From CAG-177 sp964587915 (GTDB lineage: Bacteria; Bacillota; Clostridia; Oscillospirales; Acutalibacteraceae): a DNA stretch of 64,000 nucleotides. The position numbers and the translations under genes were made by a program. Location: assembly GCA_964587915.1 (NCBI GenBank), contig CAZPMK010000002.1, positions 62,001 to 126,000 of the forward strand, written 5' to 3'. Shown one piece after another: positions 1 to 7,880 of the stretch (the first letter of the stretch is position 1; every line of letters starts with the position of its first letter). Below the pieces are notes generated by a model. It saw nothing but the letters and a program-made list of their open reading frames with translations. It had not been told where the DNA came from and made no database searches.

Positions 1-1109
1 ATATTGCCAACGAGCAGATTGAAAAGACTCTTGTTTCTCTCGGCTTCGGCGTTAAACGCAACGGTGACGATTACGAGGTCAGCGTTCCTTCATGGAGAGC
101 TACCAAGGATGTTACCATGAAAGCGGATATCATCGAGGAAATTACGAGAATTTACGGCTACGATAATTTTGAAATAACCACCACCCGCAGTCCGTTAAAG
201 CCCGTTCCGAACGATTACGGAAGATTGGAGGACGAGGAGGCAAAGGATATCCTTGTCAAGACCTTCGGACTTCATGAGATACATTCCTATCTTTGGTGCG
301 ACGGCAGAAAGTTCAAGAAATTGGGCATCGACGTTGAGGATAATGTCAAGGTTCTCAATATTGAGAATTCCGATAACGGCACGCTCAGAAATTCAATGCT
401 TCCCACGCTTCTCACGGCGGCAAGCGAAAACAAGGATTTCTCCGACAGCTACGGCATTTTTGAAATAGGCAGAGTTGTTGACGGCGTTGACGAAAACGGA
501 ATCTGCAAGGAGAAAAAGCGTCTCGGCGTTGTTCTCTATGATAAGAGCGGCGACGAAAAATCCCTTTATTTCAAGGCTCTTGAAATGATAAATTGCCTTG
601 TCGGTGAAATAAAGCAGACGAAAGCAGTATATAATAAAATTGCTCCAGAGCACAATTGGCAGCACCCCAAAAACACCGCAGAGATAGTTGTCGGCGGCAA
701 AAAGGTCGGTGTTTTGTGTGCACTTCATCCCGCTTGCAGAGCAAAGCTCGATAAGGTTGCGGCGGCTGTTTGCTTTGAAATTGACATGACGGATTTCAAT
801 TCGGTGAACGCTAACGCAATAATGTTCAGCGAGCCGAGCACACAGCAGTCCACATACTACGATCTTTCCCTTGTTCTTTCCGGAGATATCAGATATTCTC
901 AGCTTGAGGAATGCTGGAACTCTCTCGGCGTTGCGGAGCTTAAAAGTGCAAGAGTTATCGACACCTATGAAAAGCTCGGCATAAAGAGCATAACGGTTCG
1001 CCTTGTCTTTGCCGCCATGGACAGAACGCTCGAAATGGATGAGGTTCAGGGCTGGATTGATACGATTCTTGCAAATCTTGACCGTATCGGCGTAGTCCTC
1101 AGAGCGTAA
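1..1109 (+). CDS. pheT: Phenylalanine-tRNA ligase beta subunit, C-terminal part (5' end outside window)
   Basis: Open reading frame entering from the left edge (codons in frame from base 3) and ending with TAA at 1107-1109. It is the last ~370 residues of PheT, the beta chain of the alpha2-beta2 enzyme that charges tRNA-Phe in the cytoplasm. Visible are the end of the B5 domain (VPSWRATKDV, DIIEEITRIYGYDN), the catalytic-like core, and the C-terminal ferredoxin-fold anticodon-binding domain (STQQSTYYDLSLVL... VRLVFAAMDRTL... VQGWIDTILANL). The in-frame ATG at 117 lies inside the B5 domain and is not a start. The gene would normally follow pheS, which lies outside the window. Confidence 0.95.
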   Translation, partial: IANEQIEKTLVSLGFGVKRNGDDYEVSVPSWRATKDVTMKADIIEEITRIYGYDNFEITTTRSPLKPVPNDYGRLEDEEAKDILVKTFGLHEIHSYLWCDGRKFKKLGIDVEDNVKVLNIENSDNGTLRNSMLPTLLTAASENKDFSDSYGIFEIGRVVDGVDENGICKEKKRLGVVLYDKSGDEKSLYFKALEMINCLVGEIKQTKAVYNKIAPEHNWQHPKNTAEIVVGGKKVGVLCALHPACRAKLDKVAAAVCFEIDMTDFNSVNANAIMFSEPSTQQSTYYDLSLVLSGDIRYSQLEECWNSLGVAELKSARVIDTYEKLGIKSITVRLVFAAMDRTLEMDEVQGWIDTILANLDRIGVVLRA

Positions 1110-1142
1110 TTATTAAAGAAAAGTAAAATTTTCAAAAAAATA

Positions 1143-1171
1143 TTGTTTTATTCCGAAAGGTGTTATATAAT
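1143..1171 (+). promoter_or_regulatory. Sigma-A promoter for ireB
   Basis: TTGTTT (1143-1148), 17-base spacer, TATAAT (1166-1171). It lies between pheT and ireB and leaves a leader of about 18 bases before the ribosome site CGGAGGTG at 1181-1188. Confidence 0.6.
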
Positions 1172-1194
1172 GGTCAGGTACGGAGGTGACCGAA

Positions 1195-1443
1195 ATGACT
1201 GATAAAACCATAAAATTCTCTATTAAGGACGAAAATGAGGTTGAGATGAAGAAAAACCTTCTTGCCGTTTATGAGGCCTTGAACGAGAAGGGCTACAATT
1301 CAATCAGCCAGATTGTCGGGTACATCCTTTCAGAGGACCCGACCTACATTACCACACACAACAATGCCCGCAGCCTTGTCAGAAGACTTGACAGAGACGA
1401 GCTTCTTCAGGCTATGGTGAAGTGTTATCTCGGTATAAAGTAA
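1195..1443 (+). CDS. ireB: IreB family regulatory phosphoprotein (DUF965)
   Basis: 82 residues, the normal length for the family. IreB is a small cytosolic protein phosphorylated on N-terminal threonines by the PASTA kinase IreK; it regulates envelope stress and cephalosporin resistance in enterococci. Family hallmarks visible are the N-terminal TDKTIKFSI with candidate phospho-threonines, GYNSISQIVGYILSEDPTYI, and NNARSLVRRLDRDELL. The ATG at 1195 is chosen over the in-frame GTG at 1186 because CGGAGGTG (1181-1188) is correctly spaced from the ATG. In many Firmicutes this gene lies with alaS and ruvX; here it follows pheT. No PASTA kinase is in the window, but a membrane PP2C phosphatase is at 36.6 kb. 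Confidence 0.9.
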   Translation: MTDKTIKFSIKDENEVEMKKNLLAVYEALNEKGYNSISQIVGYILSEDPTYITTHNNARSLVRRLDRDELLQAMVKCYLGIK

Positions 1444-1464
1444 ACAAAGAGGAGATGATAGTCG

Positions 1465-1758
1465 ATGGCAAAGAAAAACGAGTTTCTTATGTATAAGGGC
1501 AAGCCGCTTGTAAGAAACGGAAAGACCATCTATTACGGCTACATGAATGCCCCCTATGTTGCCATTCTTCAAATAACGAGCACCCGTGAGGTAAAGGGTG
1601 TCGAGGTTGCAGACAGAGTGCTTGTTCAGCTTGTCAACACCGATCCCGATGTCAGAATGAAAGACAAGATTGTTAAAAAAGCTGAGCGCAGGGGCTTGTA
1701 CAGTGCAATAGAGATAGGCAGTATTTGGCTTGAAAGAGAATTAAAAGAAACTGCATAA
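1465..1758 (+). CDS. Conserved hypothetical protein, 97 aa
   Basis: A small basic soluble protein 21 bases after ireB, preceded by GAGGAGATG. I do not recognise a named domain. It begins AKKNEFLMYKGKPLVRNGKTIYYG and continues with beta-rich stretches (YVAILQITSTREV, DRVLVQLVNTDP) and a basic helix-like C-terminus (KIVKKAERRGLYSAIEIGSIWLERELKE). It has no signal peptide, membrane segment or cysteine. It shares a transcript with ireB and ends at a strong terminator, so it may act with IreB, but this is inference from position only. Confidence 0.8.
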   Translation: MAKKNEFLMYKGKPLVRNGKTIYYGYMNAPYVAILQITSTREVKGVEVADRVLVQLVNTDPDVRMKDKIVKKAERRGLYSAIEIGSIWLERELKETA

Positions 1759-1762
1759 ATTA

Positions 1763-1803
1763 ACAAGGAGCTGTCGTTTTTGAGCGTCAGCTCCTTGTTT
1801 TTT
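1763..1803 (+). terminator. Intrinsic terminator of ireB operon
   Basis: An 11-bp perfect stem, ACAAGGAGCTG (1763-1773) with CAGCTCCTTGT (1788-1798), followed by a T run. Confidence 0.9.
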
Positions 1804-1848
1804 GCATGAAGCGACCTGCAAAAATGCAAAAACGGAGAAAAAATAAAC

Positions 1849-1866
1849 AAAAAAACCGGTTTTTTT
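1849..1866. promoter_or_regulatory. 18-bp perfect palindrome upstream of livJ promoter
   Basis: Seven A, CCGG, seven T (1849-1866), perfectly self-complementary. It ends 11 bases before the -35 box of the liv promoter, so it could be an operator or an A/T-rich UP-like element. It lacks the stem-plus-T-run spacing of a terminator because there is no loop. Confidence 0.4.
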
Positions 1867-1877
1867 CAAGATTTCTA

Positions 1878-1906
1878 TTGCAATATGCTTTTTCGTATTG
1901 TATAAT
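1878..1906 (+). promoter_or_regulatory. Sigma-A promoter of the liv operon
   Basis: TTGCAA (1878-1883), 17-base spacer, TATAAT (1901-1906). The ~85-base leader contains two short hairpins (CTCAG/CTGAG around 1939-1951, and GGGC/GCCC just after) before the CGGAGG ribosome site of livJ. Confidence 0.75.
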
Positions 1907-1999
1907 AATAAAAAATATTCTCAAATATTTTGATGCGTACTCAGGAACTGAGGGGCTGTGATGCCCTTTGATTCATATTCTTTAACGGAGGTTTCCTTT

Positions 2000-3244
2000 A
2001 TGAAAAAGATTATCGCAATTCTTATGGCACTTTTGCTTGTTGTCGGATGCTTTGCTGCTTGCGGTGATGGCTCCAAGGATGATGGCGGCAAAAACAACTC
2101 CGAGCTTACTCCCATTTCAGTCGAAGGCAATGTAATCAAAATCGGCGTTTTCGAGCCGGCAACCGGTGAAAACGGTGCAGGCGGAATGCAGGAGGTTCTC
2201 GGCATCAGATATGCAAATACCGTTGCTCCTACCGTTACCATAGGCGGCGTTGAGTACACAATCAAGCTCGAAGAGGTTGACAATCAGTCAGATAAGTCGG
2301 CTGCCGTTACTGCGGCACAGTCACTTGTCAGCAAGAAGGTTGCGGCAGTTCTCGGCTCTTACGGCTCCGGCGTTTCAATCGCCGCAGGCTCAACCTTTGC
2401 CGATAACAAGATAGTTGCAATCGGCTGCTCCTGCACAAATCCGCAGGTTACTCTCGATAACGATTATTATTTCCGCGTTTGCTATCTCGATCCGTTCCAG
2501 GGCACCGTTATGGCAAAGTACGCTCTTTCTCAGGGTGCAAAGACTGCTGCCGTTATCAATCAGAACGGTGACGACTATTCAACCGGTCTTGCAAGCTACT
2601 TCAAGGCAGGCTTTGTAGAAAACGGCGGTACCATCGCTTACGAAGGCACTTATAACACCAATGAAACGGATTTCAATGCTATCCTTGCTTCCGTCAAGGC
2701 GGCAAATCCCGATGTTGTTTTCGTTCCCTCTTCAATTCAGACTGCGGGACTTTTCATCAAGCAGGCTAAGGAAATGGGCATTACCGCAAAGCTCATGGCA
2801 GGTGACACATGGGAGAACGCAACCATCATCGAGAACGCCGGCAAAGAAAACTGCGAGGGCGTTGTATTCTCAACCTTCTTTGATGAGAACGATAAAGCCT
2901 CTGCCGATTTCGTTGCAGGCTATAAGGCATATCTTAACAGCAGTGCCGAAAATCTCAAGCTCAACGGCGGTAATGATACCGTTGCTGCAGTTTCCGCTCT
3001 CGGTTACGATGCTTACATGACTATCGTTGAAGCTCTCAAGAAGCTGGATCCCAACAACCTTACTCAGGAGGGTCTCAGAGAGGCTCTTACCACCGTTGAA
3101 TATGACGGCGTTACGGGTCATGTTACCTTTGATGAAAACGGCGATGCCAACAAGGATATGACCTATATTAAGACCATGTCGGACGGCGGCTTCAAATTCC
3201 TCGGAACACAGAAGACCGACGGTACTTTCACTCCGGCTCAATAA
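2000..3244 (+). CDS. livJ: Branched-chain amino acid ABC transporter, substrate-binding lipoprotein
   Basis: 414 residues, type I periplasmic-binding fold (Peripla_BP_6). It captures leucine, isoleucine, valine or similar amino acids outside the cell and hands them to LivHM. The start at 2000 is set by CGGAGG at 1985-1990; the upstream in-frame ATGs at 1958 and 1961 have no ribosome site. The N-terminus is a lipoprotein signal (MKKIIAILMALLLVVGCFAACG) with cysteines at a VVGC or FAAC lipobox, then a polar linker and the binding domain (KIGVFEPATGENGAGG, VAAVLGSYGSGVSIAA). It is the first gene of a five-gene operon and is separated from livH by an attenuator hairpin, which would raise its dose over the permeases. 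The exact ligand cannot be read from the sequence. Confidence 0.92.
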   Translation: MKKIIAILMALLLVVGCFAACGDGSKDDGGKNNSELTPISVEGNVIKIGVFEPATGENGAGGMQEVLGIRYANTVAPTVTIGGVEYTIKLEEVDNQSDKSAAVTAAQSLVSKKVAAVLGSYGSGVSIAAGSTFADNKIVAIGCSCTNPQVTLDNDYYFRVCYLDPFQGTVMAKYALSQGAKTAAVINQNGDDYSTGLASYFKAGFVENGGTIAYEGTYNTNETDFNAILASVKAANPDVVFVPSSIQTAGLFIKQAKEMGITAKLMAGDTWENATIIENAGKENCEGVVFSTFFDENDKASADFVAGYKAYLNSSAENLKLNGGNDTVAAVSALGYDAYMTIVEALKKLDPNNLTQEGLREALTTVEYDGVTGHVTFDENGDANKDMTYIKTMSDGGFKFLGTQKTDGTFTPAQ

Positions 3245-3262
3245 GCATTCACAATACTAATG

Positions 3263-3302
3263 AACGGCGAGGAGCAGCTTGCCCTCGCCGTTTTGGATTT
3301 TT
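3263..3302 (+). terminator. Attenuating hairpin between livJ and livH
   Basis: A 10-bp perfect stem, AACGGCGAGG (3263-3272) with CCTCGCCGTT (3283-3292), followed by TTGGATTTTT. Since livHMGF have no other visible promoter, this is best read as a partial terminator or mRNA-stabilising hairpin that gives excess binding protein. Confidence 0.75.
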
Positions 3303-3326
3303 CTCGATTTTACAGGGGGTAAACCC

Positions 3327-4208
3327 ATGACCACATTTTTTCAAAACTGCCTTACGGGTGTTTCTATAGGCAGTATCTACGCTCTTATCGCCATAGGCTA
3401 TACAATGGTATACGGTATTCTGCGTCTTATCAATTTTGCTCACGGCGATATCTTCATGATGGCAGGTTATTTCATGATAATCTGCATGACAAATTTAACC
3501 ATACCTTGGTATATATCCATTGTGATAGTAATTGCGGCAACGATTCTTCTTGGCGTATTCACCGAAAGAATTGCATATAAGCCGCTGAGAAGTGCCCCGA
3601 GAATGTCAATCATGATATCCGCGATCGGCGTTTCGTATTTCCTGCAAAACTTCGCAACCTATCTGTTTTCGGCTCAGCCGAAATCCTACCCGAGTATTGA
3701 TTTTCTCAACAAGAGAATAACCATAGGAGAGGTCTCAACCTCCATAGTCACCTTCATAACCCCGATTCTTACCGTGGTGCTTGTTGTGGCACTTGTTCTT
3801 CTTGTAAACAAAACGAAAATTGGTATGGCAATGCGTGCCGTTTCAAAGGATTTTGAGACAAGTCAGCTCATGGGCGTTAAAATAAACTATGTTATCAGTA
3901 TGACTTTTGTTATCGGTTGTGCACTTGCGGCAATCGGTTCTATCTTATATTTCACTCCGCGTCCGTCCGTATATCCTCTTTCCGGCTCACTTCCGGGACT
4001 TAAATGCTTCGTTGCGGCTGTTTTCGGCGGAATCGGCAGCATCCCCGGTGCTCTGATAGGCGGATTCATTATCGGACTTATAGAAACTTTTGTAAAGGGC
4101 AGCAGTATTTCCGAATTCAGCGATGTATTTACTTTTGTAATACTCATTCTTGTACTGCTTGTCAAGCCCACGGGACTCTTCGGAGAAAAAATTAAGGAGA
4201 AGGTGTGA
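3327..4208 (+). CDS. livH: Branched-chain amino acid ABC transporter permease LivH
   Basis: 293 residues, polytopic membrane protein of the BPD_transp_2 family, one of two permease subunits. Typical motifs are SIGSIYALIAIGYTMVYGILRLINFAHGD near the N-terminus and CFVAAVFGGIGSIPGALIGG before the last helices. The ATG at 3327 follows CAGGGGG at 3312-3318; an upstream in-frame TTG lies inside the attenuator and is rejected. It is followed by livM after 2 bases. Confidence 0.93.
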   Translation: MTTFFQNCLTGVSIGSIYALIAIGYTMVYGILRLINFAHGDIFMMAGYFMIICMTNLTIPWYISIVIVIAATILLGVFTERIAYKPLRSAPRMSIMISAIGVSYFLQNFATYLFSAQPKSYPSIDFLNKRITIGEVSTSIVTFITPILTVVLVVALVLLVNKTKIGMAMRAVSKDFETSQLMGVKINYVISMTFVIGCALAAIGSILYFTPRPSVYPLSGSLPGLKCFVAAVFGGIGSIPGALIGGFIIGLIETFVKGSSISEFSDVFTFVILILVLLVKPTGLFGEKIKEKV

Positions 4209-4210
4209 TT

Positions 4211-5275
4211 ATGGCGAAAAAATCAAAACTCAACATCATTCTCCCCGTTGCGGCGGCAGCGGCACTTATAATTTCAATAATCTATTGCGGCGAATTTGCA
4301 TCGAGCACATCAATGTTCAAATCCGTTTTACAGCTCAGTGCGATTTATATGCTTCTTGCCGTATCTCTCAATTTGCTTAACGGCTTTACGGGGCTTTTTT
4401 CGCTCGGACAAGCGGGATTTATGACTATCGGTGCGTACACATATGCGATTTTCACCATTCCCGTTAAGTCAAGAGGCAGCGTCTATTATCTTTACGGCGT
4501 TGCCGATTGGCTGAAGAATATCGAGCTTCCCATAATCGTTGCACTTATCGTGGCGGGTCTTGCGGCGGCAGTGCTTGCGGCTCTTATCGGAGCCCCCGTG
4601 CTTCGCTTAAAGAGCGATTATCTTGCCATTGCAACCCTCGGTTTTGCTGAGGTTGTACGAATAGTAGTTGCGTCTTCTCCGCTCAATAAGATTACAAACG
4701 GCTCCCTCGGACTCAAAAAAATTCCCGGCTTTGAATCCTACTACGGTATATTTATCGTTGTGTTCGTTTGCATTGCGGTGATAATGCTGCTTCTCAATTC
4801 AACCTACGGCAGAGTTCTCAGAGCTATCCGCGATGACGAAATTGCCGCTGAATCAATGGGTATCAACCTTTCTAAGAATAAGCAGATATCCTTTATTATC
4901 AGTGCGTTTTTCTCGGGAATCGGCGGTGCACTCATGGCGATGTATCTTACCGCCATTTCATCAACCACCTTTACCATTGCCGTAACCTATTTTATACTTT
5001 TGATTGTCGTTATCGGCGGTATGGGAAGCGTTTCGGGAAGCATGATTTCCGCCTTTGTTGTCATTGCGGCAAGAGAGTGGTGGCTTCGCTTCCTTGATAA
5101 TGCTGACCTCGGTATTCCTCTTTTCAAGACAGGCTTCAGAATGGTTGTATTCTCCGTCATCCTTATGCTTGTTGTTCTCTTTTTCCGCAGAGGAATTATG
5201 GGCGACAGAGAGCTGCACAACATTGCAGGCTCGGGTAACCGCCTGAAGAAAAAACAGGGGGTGCGTTCAAAATGA
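4211..5275 (+). CDS. livM: Branched-chain amino acid ABC transporter permease LivM
   Basis: 354 residues, the second permease subunit. It has several hydrophobic helices, with family motifs SLNLLNGFTGLFSLGQAGFM and DYLAIATLGFAEVVR, the EAA-like loop RAIRDDEIAAESMGIN, and FILLIVVIGGMGSVSGS. The start at 4211 follows AAGGAGAAGG at 4194-4203; the GTG at 4205 overlaps the livH stop and is less well spaced. It ends in a basic cytoplasmic tail and overlaps livG by 4 bases (ATGA), so translation is probably coupled. Confidence 0.93.
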   Translation: MAKKSKLNIILPVAAAAALIISIIYCGEFASSTSMFKSVLQLSAIYMLLAVSLNLLNGFTGLFSLGQAGFMTIGAYTYAIFTIPVKSRGSVYYLYGVADWLKNIELPIIVALIVAGLAAAVLAALIGAPVLRLKSDYLAIATLGFAEVVRIVVASSPLNKITNGSLGLKKIPGFESYYGIFIVVFVCIAVIMLLLNSTYGRVLRAIRDDEIAAESMGINLSKNKQISFIISAFFSGIGGALMAMYLTAISSTTFTIAVTYFILLIVVIGGMGSVSGSMISAFVVIAAREWWLRFLDNADLGIPLFKTGFRMVVFSVILMLVVLFFRRGIMGDRELHNIAGSGNRLKKKQGVRSK

Positions 5276-6114
5276 GTAAAAATGTACTCCGTATTGAAGA
5301 TATAACCATGCAGTTCGGCGGCGTCGTTGCCGTAAATAATCTTTCTATGGAAATAAACGAGGGCGAGATAGTATCGCTTATCGGTCCCAACGGTGCAGGA
5401 AAAACAACGGTTTTCAATGCCGTGACAGGTGTTTATCCGCCCACGAACGGACGGGTTGTTTTCCATGACGAGGTCATTGCCGCAAATCATCCTCACGGGA
5501 AAATGGCAAAAATGTATGCCGGAGAGAATGCGGGCAAGTATTCCAAGGTCGTTGAGCATACTCCGGATTTCATTGCCAAAAAGGGTATAGCGAGAACCTT
5601 CCAGAATATCAGACTTTTCAAGTCGATGACCGTTTTTGAAAACGTGCTTGTTGCAAAGCACATGAGAAGAAAGAGCAATCTTTTCACCGCAACCTTTATG
5701 CTCAACCGCAAGGAAGAAAAAAAGATGCGTGAAGAAGCTCTCAATTTGCTTGAAATTCTCGGACTTTCCGATGTTAAGGATGAAATTGCCGCGAACCTGC
5801 CCTACGGCAAACAGCGTCACCTTGAAATAGCGAGAGCTTTGGCGGCAGAACCGTCATTGCTTCTGCTTGATGAGCCGGCAGCGGGCATGAATCCGCAGGA
5901 GACGAACGAGCTGACGGAATTTATCAAGGACATTCGCAATAAATTCAATCTCACGGTTTTTGTTATCGAGCATCATATGAACCTTGTTATGGATATTTCC
6001 GACAGAATATATGTCATCGACTTCGGCAAGCTCATTGCGAGCGGAGCACCCGAGGATGTACAGAATGATCCCAAGGTTATAGAAGCGTATCTGGGGGTGA
6101 GCGAGGATGAGTAA
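5272..6114 (+). CDS. livG: Branched-chain amino acid ABC transporter ATPase LivG
   Basis: 280 residues, cytoplasmic ATPase. Walker A is GPNGAGKTT, the Q-loop region is ARTFQNIRLF, the signature region is NLPYGKQRHLEIARAL, Walker B is LLLLDEPAAG, and the switch histidine is in VFVIEHHMNLV. The typical LivG C-terminal extension is present. An insertion of roughly 25-30 residues sits between the Walker A segment and the Q-loop (NHPHGKMAKMYAGENAGKYS), which makes it longer than the usual ~255 residues. It overlaps livM by 4 and livF by 8 bases. Confidence 0.93.
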   Translation: MSKNVLRIEDITMQFGGVVAVNNLSMEINEGEIVSLIGPNGAGKTTVFNAVTGVYPPTNGRVVFHDEVIAANHPHGKMAKMYAGENAGKYSKVVEHTPDFIAKKGIARTFQNIRLFKSMTVFENVLVAKHMRRKSNLFTATFMLNRKEEKKMREEALNLLEILGLSDVKDEIAANLPYGKQRHLEIARALAAEPSLLLLDEPAAGMNPQETNELTEFIKDIRNKFNLTVFVIEHHMNLVMDISDRIYVIDFGKLIASGAPEDVQNDPKVIEAYLGVSEDE

Positions 6115-6826
6115 TATTCTTGAGATAAGAGACCTTGTTGTTTCCTACGGCGGAATTGAAGCGGTAAAAGGCATTTCGCTCGATGTTGAACAGGGCAAAA
6201 TAGTAACGCTCATCGGCGCAAACGGTGCGGGAAAAAGTACCACCCTTAAAGCGATAAGCGGAATTGTCAAGCCCGTGAGAGCTTCAATAAAATTCAACGG
6301 CGAAGAGCTTGTCGGAAAATCTCCCGACTATATTGTTTCAAAGGGTATCACTCTTGTACCGGAGGGAAGAAGAGTATTCCCGAATCTTACCGTGCTTGAA
6401 AATCTTAAAATCGGTGCATATTTGCGTAAGGATAAAGAAAAAATCAAGGCGGATATTCATCATGTTTACGAGCTTTTCCCGAGACTCAAAGAGCGTGAAT
6501 GGCAGCTTGCCGGTACGCTTTCGGGCGGTGAACAGCAGATGCTTGCAGTCGGCAGAGCTTTGATGAGCAATCCTAAATTGATAATGATGGACGAGCCGTC
6601 ACTTGGTCTTGCACCGCTTGTCGTCAAGGGAATATTCGATATTATCAGAACCGTAAACGCAGACGGCATAACGGTTTTGCTCAATGAACAGAACGCAAAC
6701 ATGGCTCTCAAAATCGCAGATAAGGGATATGTTCTCGAAACGGGAACCATCACCATGGAGGGCACGGGTACACAGCTTCTCGAAAACGAAGAAATTAAGG
6801 AAGCCTATCTCGGCAAAAAGAAATAA
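6107..6826 (+). CDS. livF: Branched-chain amino acid ABC transporter ATPase LivF
   Basis: 239 residues, the second ATPase of the importer. Walker A is GANGAGKST, the signature is LSGGEQQMLAVGRALM, Walker B is LIMMDEPSLGLAP. The switch residue is in VLLNEQNANMAL: glutamine-asparagine here, as is usual in LivF, instead of histidine. It is the last gene of the operon and is followed within 10 bases by a terminator. Confidence 0.94.
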   Translation: MSNILEIRDLVVSYGGIEAVKGISLDVEQGKIVTLIGANGAGKSTTLKAISGIVKPVRASIKFNGEELVGKSPDYIVSKGITLVPEGRRVFPNLTVLENLKIGAYLRKDKEKIKADIHHVYELFPRLKEREWQLAGTLSGGEQQMLAVGRALMSNPKLIMMDEPSLGLAPLVVKGIFDIIRTVNADGITVLLNEQNANMALKIADKGYVLETGTITMEGTGTQLLENEEIKEAYLGKKK

Positions 6827-6835
6827 TCATGCAAA

Positions 6836-6873
6836 AAAAGCGGCGAGCTTCTTTTGAGGCTTGTCGCTTTTGG
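6836..6873 (+). terminator. Terminator of the liv operon
   Basis: Stem AAAAGCGGCGAGC (6836-6848) with GCTTGTCGCTTTT (6859-6871), including two G-U pairs, ending in T residues. Confidence 0.8.
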
Positions 6874-6874
6874 C

Positions 6875-6907
6875 ATATAAAAATGCCTCCCGCAAAGGAG
6901 GCGTTTT
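6875..6907 (-). terminator. Terminator of the hydrolase operon
   Basis: Stem AAAATGCCTCC (6880-6890) with GGAGGCGTTTT (6897-6907), directly behind the stop codon at 6909. On the minus strand it is followed by a U run. It also has T residues on the plus side, so it can act in both directions. Confidence 0.8.
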
Positions 6908-6908
6908 A

Positions 6909-7868
6909 TTATTCATTGATATACTTTTTGACGAATTTTTCTACCGTTGACCAATACAATTCGGGGTCAACAACAAAAGATGCGGCGTGCGGTGCGTTGG
7001 GAACGATGAGGCGTTCTTTTTCGCAGGAAGCATTTTTGTAAAGCGGATAATTCATCCAAAGAGGTACAAAATCATCCTTGTCACCGTGAATAAACAGAGT
7101 CGGAGTTTTGGATTTCTTAACCTGCTCGAGAGGTGAGGTTTTCTTGAAATCAAAGCCGACCATTACCTTTGCGGCGGCTCTTGCAATGTGCAGGAACGGC
7201 ATTTCGGGCAAGCCTAAAACATTGCCGATTTGAACGCTGTATTCATCCCAAACCGAGGTATAACCGCAGTCGGCAACAGCACAAACAACATTCGAGGGGA
7301 GAGGCTCTCCTGTGGTCATCATCACCGTGGCGGAGCCCATTGAGGTGCCGTGAAGAATTATTTTTGCATTATGATTTTGCTCAATGATGAATTTAATCCA
7401 TTCGATGACATCGTATCTTTCAAACCAGCCCATAGAGCAGTATTTATGCTCGCTCTTTCCGTGTGCACGCAGATAGGGTGCAAGCACGTTGAAGCCCATT
7501 TCATAGAAACGGTGGGTCACAACATTGTATTTTTCGGGGGAGCCGGTATAGCCGTGGCAGGCGATAACATATACATCCGTGGGCTTTGCAGCTTTATAGA
7601 ATATTGCACGAAGGCGTTCGCTGTCTCCGTTGTAGGTGAATATATCTTCATAGGGCATTTTGCGGTAGAAGTCAAGTCCCGCATCGCTTTCGCCCGAAGC
7701 GGTGAGAAGCTCATGGTTTTCATCGCTGAGCATCGTCTGATTCGCACGGCGGGCAATACCATCCTTGCCGAGGAAGGAATCAACGAAATACTTACCGCCC
7801 GCTGCACAAGCGGCACCGACTACGGCAACGGAGGCTGCACCGATTTTTAATGCTGTTTTACCTTTCAT
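6909..7868 (-). CDS. Alpha/beta hydrolase, membrane-anchored or secreted
   Basis: 319 residues. The N-terminus KTALKIGAASVAVVGAACAAGG is a hydrophobic anchor or signal. The hydrolase triad can be read as Ser176 in GTSMGS, an Asp in the HGDKDDFVP loop (263-266) and His294 in NAPHA; CHGYTG near 104 forms the oxyanion region. The family includes peptidase S9-like and esterase-like enzymes (YqkD-type), and the substrate cannot be named. It is the last gene of a minus-strand group behind an acyl-CoA synthetase (12-base gap), which suggests an acyl ester or thioester substrate. AGGAG precedes the ATG. Confidence 0.85.
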   Translation of the reverse strand: MKGKTALKIGAASVAVVGAACAAGGKYFVDSFLGKDGIARRANQTMLSDENHELLTASGESDAGLDFYRKMPYEDIFTYNGDSERLRAIFYKAAKPTDVYVIACHGYTGSPEKYNVVTHRFYEMGFNVLAPYLRAHGKSEHKYCSMGWFERYDVIEWIKFIIEQNHNAKIILHGTSMGSATVMMTTGEPLPSNVVCAVADCGYTSVWDEYSVQIGNVLGLPEMPFLHIARAAAKVMVGFDFKKTSPLEQVKKSKTPTLFIHGDKDDFVPLWMNYPLYKNASCEKERLIVPNAPHAASFVVDPELYWSTVEKFVKKYINE

Positions 7869-7880
7869 ATCAAACTCCTG

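Noticed and set aside
4987..5820. 277-codon open frame on the minus strand across livM/livG
   Set aside because: Antisense to two clear genes, with no ribosome site and no recognisable protein; a product of biased codon use.
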